From an uncultured Eubacteriales bacterium (lineage in GTDB: Bacteria; Bacillota; Clostridia; Christensenellales; Aristaeellaceae), in the NCBI GenBank assembly GCA_902774025.1, contig CACYGY010000036.1, positions 1-49,090 on the forward strand: a stretch of 49,090 bases of DNA. Direction: 5' to 3'. The position numbers were made by a program, and so were the translations under genes. Shown one piece after another: positions 43,751 through 49,090 of this stretch. Position 1 is the first letter of the stretch, and every line of letters starts with the position of its first letter. The notes beneath the pieces are model-generated. The model was not told the DNA's origin. It did no database searches and saw nothing but the letters and a program-made list of their open reading frames with translations.

Positions 43751-44269
43751 TCAGTTTGCCCGGGAGACAGGTAAACATGGGTAGTTTCCATAAAGCGGAT
43801 GTGCATTCCATTCAGAGATGGAGAGCACTTCAAACGCTTCCAGCAAGTTTTCCCCCGCTGCCATATTGCATTGCAATACAAAGGGCAACTCTTTGGCGAT
43901 TCTTCCTCTGAGCCTGGCTCTCATGGTGGAATCACTGTTTGCCGCTTCTATGATGTAGATATACCGTTTGGGTTTATTCTTGCCTTTCAGCTGCAGGTAA
44001 GGCAAAGAATCATAATACTTCAGTGCGATGTCATTTATCTTTCTGTCATCTGCCGGATGAAAAGCCTGCAGGTTTGCCGCATTGCTGACTGTGGCGTTTT
44101 TATACGCCACAATCAGCAATGCAGTTTCGGTTTCGATGATGAAATCGGCATTCTTCAGCACATGAATCCTTGCATTGAAATACTGATCCCGGATCTCATT
44201 TGTCGCCCATAACGCTTTGGTGCAGTCAAACTGACAGACGCCGTTCTCTTCAGTGAGCATCATATTCAT
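43751..44269 (-). CDS. Small PD-(D/E)XK-like partner of the AAA ATPase
   Basis: A 172-residue protein of unknown family. Residues 40-60 (ADFIIETET..LLIVAYKNA) form a hairpin with Asp 42 and Lys 57, spaced like the D...(E/D)xK core of PD-(D/E)XK nucleases; the acidic position before the Lys is Ala 55. A second conserved-looking stretch KPKRYIYIIEAA and a basic RARLRGRIAKELPF helix follow. Its ATG overlaps the ATPase stop (ATGA), so the two are made together and probably form a complex. A nuclease or nuclease-derived role is inference. Confidence 0.5.
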   Translation of the reverse strand: MNMMLTEENGVCQFDCTKALWATNEIRDQYFNARIHVLKNADFIIETETALLIVAYKNATVSNAANLQAFHPADDRKINDIALKYYDSLPYLQLKGKNKPKRYIYIIEAANSDSTMRARLRGRIAKELPFVLQCNMAAGENLLEAFEVLSISEWNAHPLYGNYPCLPVSRAN

Positions 44270-45381
44270 GCTTCACCCCGCAGATCATAAACTTCGTTCA
44301 GCAGGCTTTCGTCAGCGCTCATCATGTGATTGAAAGGCAGATCATCCATGCGGTATGCCGAGACGCTGTAAATCACCTGTCCGTTATTCACTTCCGGGGA
44401 CACACTTTGCATGGCATCCGGCAGTCTGGCGCTTCCACGGTACAGGTTGTGGAACTGCACCTGTTCCTGTTTTTCCCGTCGAATCTCCAGATATTTTGCA
44501 AAGTTATAGCTGTGTGTTGCGATAAACATCTGCACTCCGTTTTTCCGGAGCTCCAGCAGCACATCCGCCAGCACAGGATACAATTCGGGGTTCAGATTTG
44601 CTTCCGGATTGTCCCACAAAAGAATTGAACCGGGCTCAAGAAGACCATTGCGAATCAATTTCCATAGCAGGCCAAACTTACGGTAACCCTCGGCTTCCAG
44701 GGAGAAATCAACCTCACTGCCATCTTTCTTTTGAATATAAAAGATGTCATCCTTCTGAATGACAGTGCCGTTAATGACCTGGCTGAGCTTTTGGAGCACA
44801 TTCTTCATCGTCGCAGAAATGTCTTTTGTTTCCGGCAGCGAAGCGTTCATGATAATGTCAATCTGCGTTCCATCAAAAGGCATATTGTACTTTTGATTCA
44901 TCGCAAGAAAGCCTTTGGCGTGGGAGAGCATCTCTGTCGTGGGAATGAACACAGCCGGGATATTGAGACCGGTCCAGTTGTCATAGTTAAAGGACCCACC
45001 GTTGGACAGCAGGCTGTATTCAAAGCTATGCTTACCGTCTGACACTCTGAAACTACTGTATTCATCCTGATGCCCCATGGTTTTCATAGCGTTATGATCT
45101 TTTAAGTGTTCAGAAAAGAACTGCAGGAGCTTCCTCGTATTTCCCGGATCGGTCTGCTGGAAAGACCATTGAGTAGCTGCATAGATCATTTTGAGCAGGG
45201 ATGATTTCCCAACGCCGTTCCCGCCGATCAGGACATTGATTTCATCGCAGAAATCCAAATGGAAGCCATCACGGAGCTTATCTCCCTGCTGGATTGGTGC
45301 AGACCTGGGATCAGCATTGTTCTCGCGCCACTGGCGCTGAAAAACCAGAACGTTCAGAATATCGATGGATCGAATTGCCAT
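44266..45381 (-). CDS. AAA-type (SMC/OLD-like) ATPase of a two-gene module
   Basis: A 371-residue ATPase of the AAA_15/AAA_21 class: Walker A GGNGVGKS (53-60), an insert of about 190 residues, Walker B ILLWDNPEANLNP (253-265), and a THSYNF switch (His 290). The catalytic position after the Walker B Asp, normally Glu in DEPE, is Asn 258. There is no TOPRIM domain, unlike OLD nucleases. Ribosome site AAAGGAGG precedes the ATG at 45381. Similar ATPases drive anti-phage systems such as PARIS, Septu and retron effectors, always with a partner protein; here the partner is the coupled small protein downstream. AT-richer than the chromosome around it. Confidence 0.8.
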   Translation of the reverse strand: MAIRSIDILNVLVFQRQWRENNADPRSAPIQQGDKLRDGFHLDFCDEINVLIGGNGVGKSSLLKMIYAATQWSFQQTDPGNTRKLLQFFSEHLKDHNAMKTMGHQDEYSSFRVSDGKHSFEYSLLSNGGSFNYDNWTGLNIPAVFIPTTEMLSHAKGFLAMNQKYNMPFDGTQIDIIMNASLPETKDISATMKNVLQKLSQVINGTVIQKDDIFYIQKKDGSEVDFSLEAEGYRKFGLLWKLIRNGLLEPGSILLWDNPEANLNPELYPVLADVLLELRKNGVQMFIATHSYNFAKYLEIRREKQEQVQFHNLYRGSARLPDAMQSVSPEVNNGQVIYSVSAYRMDDLPFNHMMSADESLLNEVYDLRGEA

Positions 45382-45669
45382 GCGCGTCTTTCCTCCTTTA
45401 CTGAATCGATGTCCGTATATTGGCACGCTTAGTCTGCCTTATAATCGGATGAGTTGTTTCAAGGTTTCCTTGTGACAGTATAACCCCAGCTTTGCATTCG
45501 ATGCGAAACGACCCTGGAGTTTGGGAGAAATCTGGGCTGTTTCCGCTGCACGTACACGATCTGTCCGGACATAGGCAGATGAACCGGCAGAGCGGTCCAT
45601 GGAGATGATTCGTAACCACCGGGCAGCAGAAGCGAGGCGCAGCTGTTCGGACGACCTGAACGAAGCAAG

Positions 45670-45803
45670 GACCGGAAGAACACCGTAAATCGGTTCCTTC
45701 CTCCGGGAAATGGCATATAGTCCGATTTCTCTGCCGGATGCGTGAAAGCAATAGAACAAAGCTTTGTCCATTCGTGGAATCAGACGTCTGAAAAAACGGA
45801 AGG
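45670..45803 (-). repeat. Inverted coding repeat, copy A
   Basis: Translated leftward this gives FFRRLIPRMDKALFYCFHAS and, later, a KEPIYGVL segment. The plus-strand sequence at 46521-46653 is a diverged copy in opposite orientation. The two flank the zinc-ribbon gene. A frame continues to 45439, but no clear start exists, so this is probably the remnant of a small gene. The rest of 45382-46000 shows no clear gene. Confidence 0.5.
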
Positions 45804-46000
45804 TGGTGTAATTGCAGGTCCTGAAGGCTGATTTCCTGTTGTTTCCGCACCCTGCCCCGGGGTGAAAGTCCTGTGCTTTATGCGGTTGCTGATTCTGCAG
45901 CAACCCTGAACCAGAAAGATGCATCGCAAGATTCCGGTGCCTGAAAGAACGAAAAAGGAGAGTACATTTGAAACGCCAATCAAAGACAGGGAGGAAAAAC

Positions 46001-46336
46001 ATGATTTACAACACATTGCTGAGTGTGGATAAGAAAGACAAACTATTATTTTGCCCCAACTGCCGTAATTCAGAATTCGATTCTGATGGCTGTTACTGTA
46101 AAATATGCGGTAAACCCAGAGTAAACTTCTGTGCTGATGAAGCGCACAGGAATTGCGGGCGTCAGAACAGGCCAAATGCACGTTACTGCGAGTACTGCGG
46201 ATCCAAAACAGTATTCTTCCTTGCCGGCTTTCTGACTCCATGGAAAGATGTTCCTGAAAAGGAAAAGACGGAAGACCCGTCTCAGGAAAATGTCACCTTT
46301 GAACCTGTGGTGCCTGAGGACGATTTACCATTTTAA
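46001..46336 (+). CDS. Zinc-ribbon protein
   Basis: A 111-residue protein with two tandem zinc ribbons: CPNC and CKIC (first), CADEAHRNC and CEYC (second). After the ribbons comes a Pro/Glu-rich acidic tail ending VVPEDDLPF. GGGAGG lies six bases before the ATG. The function is unknown; such ribbons bind nucleic acid or proteins. It is transcribed away from the ATPase pair, within the same AT-rich island and between two inverted repeat copies. Confidence 0.7.
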   Translation: MIYNTLLSVDKKDKLLFCPNCRNSEFDSDGCYCKICGKPRVNFCADEAHRNCGRQNRPNARYCEYCGSKTVFFLAGFLTPWKDVPEKEKTEDPSQENVTFEPVVPEDDLPF

Positions 46337-46520
46337 GGTATGGTTCCCTGCACCCACACGAAAATAAGCTTCAATGTGTCATTGTTTCCATGATCAGGGC
46401 TGTTGAGATTCAGGAACTGTATGAAGCACAGGGCTACACTCAAGGCAGGAGCTGCGGAAGCGACAGGAAAAAACCTTCGGCTCCCATCCCCATCCATTTC
46501 ACCACATGCCAGTTCTTTCA

Positions 46521-46653
46521 TGGCTTTTTTCAGACGTTTGATTCGACGACTGAATGGAAGTGCGTTTTTTCGATTCCACCCATCCGGCAGTAAAACCGTG
46601 CTGTATTGCTTTTTTGAAACAGGAAACAAACGGATTTACGGCGCCTTTCCGGA
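46521..46653 (+). repeat. Inverted coding repeat, copy B
   Basis: Translated rightward this gives FFRRLIRRLNGSAFFRFHPS and KRIYGAF, matching copy A at about the same spacing. The surrounding frame (46403-46846) lacks a ribosome site and does not continue the similarity. The remaining DNA from 46337 to 46947 shows no other gene. Confidence 0.5.
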
Positions 46654-46947
46654 CGGTATGAGACAGAGGAAGGTTTACCAGAAAAAGGCTCCGGAGGGGA
46701 GCCTCTTTCATAATCAGGAAGAAGGTTTCAGCCCTGACCGGTTGTCACAGAGGCATACCCCTCTCCGGTTCTGCGGATCAGGGCACGGAATGGATGTCTT
46801 TTCCCATGGAGGATTCCCGGTGCTCTGTCTCCGGAGATGCCCGTGAGATCTGCAGTGTTTCCGTCGTTTTATGGATTTCTTCCGCAGGATAGCGGAATGG
46901 GTCAAGGGAACGTCTATACTGGTACTCGATCCTGGAGATGAAAAGGA

Positions 46948-48461
46948 TTACGAATTCTTTTTCTCATCCAGCTGTCTGCAGATGTCTTCGTAGGTTTTCT
47001 CGTCCAGGGTGTAGTGCTTCTGATAGAGCACATAAGAGGCAAGCCCGAACAGCAGCGGGATCAGGACCATTGCCAAGAGCAATCCGGTGATCTGCCCCGC
47101 ATCAACCCCGCTGATGACCTCACGGATACCTTCCATGCGGGCTGTGTCGGTGATGGTTCCCAACTGTGCCTGCTGCTCGAAATCGGCAATGGCGTTTGTC
47201 TTCTCGGTCACGCGGAAGATCAGATAGGTCAGGGAAGTGAGGGCCACCACAATGGCGCTGCCCATCTTGGTCAGCAGCGGGCGCATGGAGGTGATGATGG
47301 CCTCGTTCCTGTGGGTGGTCAGCAGCTCGTTGTATTCCACGGTGTTGATAATGGAAATCATCATGATGAGGTAGAAGCCGTAGAGGCCCAGGTTCACGAT
47401 CATGTATCCCAGGGTCAGCGCGTAGAAGCTGAGGTTGTTCGCCGGCATCAGCAGACCGCTGATCAGCTCGATGGCGCTGCCCACGAACACAAGGATCATC
47501 AGGCCGCGCATCATTTTGCGCCGTGTGTATTTCCTGGAGAGGGCAGGATAGACCAGCATCAGCACCGCTGTGGCCGCCACGCCCACCATGGAGAAGAGCG
47601 AGTAGAGTCCGCCTTCATAGCCGTAACGGAAATAGATAAAGCTGGATCCGATTCCGCCGAAGACCAGGGAGTTCCCGATCTGCTGCAGCAGGAAGATGAG
47701 GATCATCCAGCGCAACTGGTCGTTCTGGCGGATGGTGCGGGTGATGCGCCGGAAATTCAGCTTCATCTTCGGCTCTTCCTCACCCCGGTGCTCCTTCACG
47801 CCCAGGACAGTAAAGAGAATGAACAGCGGGCCCATGCAGGCGATGATCAGGGCGATGATACCGTAGGCCGTACCCGCATTGCCGCCCAGTGCCTTATCTC
47901 CTGTGGTGAAAATGGGGATCAGGACAGAAGCCAGGGTCGAGCCGATGCCCGCGAACAGCGTGGCCCGTGAGGTGTACTGATTTCGCAGGTCCGCGTCCCG
48001 GGAAAGGGAGGGAATCATGCCCCAGTAGGAAATATCGTGCATCGTGTAGGTGATGCTGTAGGCAAAGTAGATGATGCCGAAGAAGATGATGAAGGGCCAT
48101 CCCTGCAGACTCGAATTGAAGGCCAGATAGATGACGATGGAGGTGGAAAGAACGGCTTGAATTTTCCCCAGCGGGATCGGGTCCGCTCAATAATGTTCCC
48201 CATGATGGGATCGTTCAGGGCGTCAAAGACCCGCGCGGCCACCATGATGACCGTGATGGCAATCAGCTGTTCCGATGTGAGCTGCTTGGTGAAGAGAATA
48301 TAGGTCAGGATACAGTTATTGAACAGGTAGTACATCATATCCCGGCCGACGGTGCCCAGGGGATAGAAGAGCAGGTTCTTTTCACGCCTTTTCCGCTTCT
48401 TTTCAGAGACCGGCTGGTCCGGCGCGTCCACGTTATGCTCGACAGGTTTGATCTTTGCCAT
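46948..48461 (-). pseudogene. GPH/MFS sugar:cation symporter, frameshifted
   Basis: Two frames together encode one glycoside-pentoside-hexuronide-type symporter. The first (from ATG 48461, AGGAGGG upstream) gives the N-terminus with VAARVFDALNDPIMGNIIERTRSRWGKFKPF. The second continues in another frame with SIVIYLAF and SITYTMHDISYWGMIPSLSRD through ten or so helices to the normal C-terminus. The frame changes at about 48160-48175, where several residues also appear missing after KPF, so a small deletion is likely. As it stands the product would be truncated after the second helix region. A sequencing error cannot be excluded. Confidence 0.8.
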
Positions 48462-48493
48462 AGTGCCCTCCTGGATTCGTTTTGATTTCATCC

Positions 48494-48513
48494 ATTGTAT
48501 CATCGGACCGATG
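48494..48513 (-). promoter_or_regulatory. Promoter -10 with 13-bp palindrome upstream of the symporter
   Basis: Leftward -10 sequence TACAAT (48499-48494) lies about 33 bases before the symporter start. A perfect palindrome CATCGG-T-CCGATG (48501-48513) abuts it and would cover the -35/-10 spacer, a likely repressor site. Confidence 0.4.
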
Positions 48514-48759
48514 AAAAAGACAGCATTTCAAAAAGGTTCAGACGTTTTCCATGAAAGAGCCTGCCGTGGAAACTGCTATCTCCGGATGTGCATCTTGACT
48601 GCTCTGATGGTATCGTTTATTACCATGATTGATTGCGCATCTGGAGGATTGCTGCGGGATACGGGGAAGCCTCTACAAGTAAGAGTTTGAGAAATCGATT
48701 TACCGCATCAATCAGACTCAATTTATAGTATGGATATTTGCTGCCAAAAAAGAAATGCC

Positions 48760-49017
48760 TCAATTGCTGCTGTTGGACCTGATACTGTCTGCAACTGCTT
48801 GAAGAGTCTTTTCTGCCTTGCCCGCTTTTAGTTCGCACTCCCAAACGGTTATTACATTCCATCCAAGACTATGAAGCGCTTCAACATGCTTCTGATCATT
48901 GGATATATTCTTTTGAAATTTACTCTCCCAAAAGTCAATTCTGGTTTTTGGTGTGTAGCAGTATTTACATCCTTGATGTCTGTGCCAGAAATGCAGGCGG
49001 AACGTGATTCCGGACAG
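48760..49017 (-). pseudogene. vsr: Very short patch repair endonuclease, 5'-truncated
   Basis: The leftward frame encodes HFWHRHQGCKYCYTPKTR, then RIDFWESKFQKNISNDQKH and GWNVITVWECELKAGK, the C-terminal half of Vsr including the FWH and zinc-binding region. The N-terminal part with the first catalytic Asp is absent: the frame is closed by a stop at 49018-49020, exactly where the insertion-element-like repeat begins. Vsr nicks T:G mismatches next to cytosine methylase sites, so a methylase gene may once have been near. The stretch 48514-48759 shows no gene. Confidence 0.75.
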
Positions 49018-49019
49018 TC

Positions 49020-49085
49020 AAGACGCATATCCCGGACACTCCAGGACATAATTGCCGGACAAAAGTTGTCATAATTGCCGGACAA
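49020..49085 (-). repeat. Insertion-element-like end, copy 2, with internal direct repeat
   Basis: Positions 49020-49061 on the minus strand match 25449-25490 (36 of 42). Toward the window edge a 16-base unit (CATAATTGCCGGACAA on the plus strand) occurs twice, at 49047-49062 and 49070-49085, period 23. Terminal multi-repeats of this kind are known from IS21-family ends. The body of any element would lie beyond the window. Confidence 0.6.
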
Positions 49086-49090
49086 GTCTT

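Noticed and set aside
44266..45381. OLD-family nuclease or PARIS AriA identity for the ATPase
   Set aside because: No TOPRIM domain follows the ATPase and the partner lacks AriB-like features, so naming a known system would overreach.
1..49090. tRNA, rRNA and known riboswitches
   Set aside because: No cloverleaf-like or rRNA sequence was recognised by eye. A covariance-model scan (tRNAscan-SE, Infernal) would be decisive and could not be run.

Overview
The window reads like a chromosome segment of a moderately GC-rich Firmicute (Clostridia). Most genes have a strong AGGAGG-type ribosome binding site 5-11 bases before the start. Secreted proteins carry short leaders with Lys-Lys followed by a Leu/Met-rich core, and the families present (S41 peptidases, Opp/Dpp importers, GGDEF sensors, NCS2 permease with a MocA-like protein) are common in rumen and gut Clostridia. 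A Christensenellales/Aristaeella-like anaerobe would fit, but that is inference; no rRNA, tRNA or phylogenetic marker is present.

Layout. 1-5.2 kb: the end of an amino-acid-type binding protein with an odd domain pattern, a VOC protein with a textbook terminator, a coupled purine permease/MocA-like pair, a GNAT acetyltransferase and a remnant of an IS256-type transposase. 5.4-11.4 kb (minus strand): two secreted esterases in one operon, a dicarboxylate/amino-acid symporter with an extra N-terminal soluble domain, and a phosphotransferase. 11.7-19.9 kb: a TetR regulator divergent from a YdcF-family gene with a palindrome inside the promoter, then a cyclic-di-GMP cluster: a 1297-residue GGDEF-EAL-PAS-(142-residue repeat)x3-GGDEF protein and two convergent membrane GGDEF proteins. 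20-22.3 kb: an alpha/beta hydrolase fused to an HD domain, and an MBL-fold hydrolase.

22.3-29.2 kb is more disturbed and partly AT-richer: an S41 peptidase, a region of decayed DNA with a repeated insertion-element-like end and a second, broken copy of the MBL gene 3' end, a HipA-like kinase, a tocopherol-cyclase-like protein and a broken aldo/keto reductase gene. 29.2-43.5 kb is orderly: DUF503, then two divergent units. The leftward unit encodes a TIM-barrel-like protein, DUF4127 and an FAD oxidoreductase. The rightward unit encodes a cytoplasmic beta-lactamase-like serine hydrolase, AnmK (anhydro-MurNAc kinase), a complete five-gene Dpp-type importer and a SpoIIE-type phosphatase with a Cache sensor. 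Together these look like a locus for import and salvage of cell-wall muropeptides.

43.7-46.9 kb is an AT-richer accessory island: a translationally coupled AAA ATPase and small PD-(D/E)XK-like protein (a candidate defence pair), a zinc-ribbon protein, and two inverted copies of a decayed coding element. The window ends with a frameshifted GPH/MFS sugar transporter, a truncated vsr (very short patch repair) gene, and a repeat matching the one at 25.4 kb.
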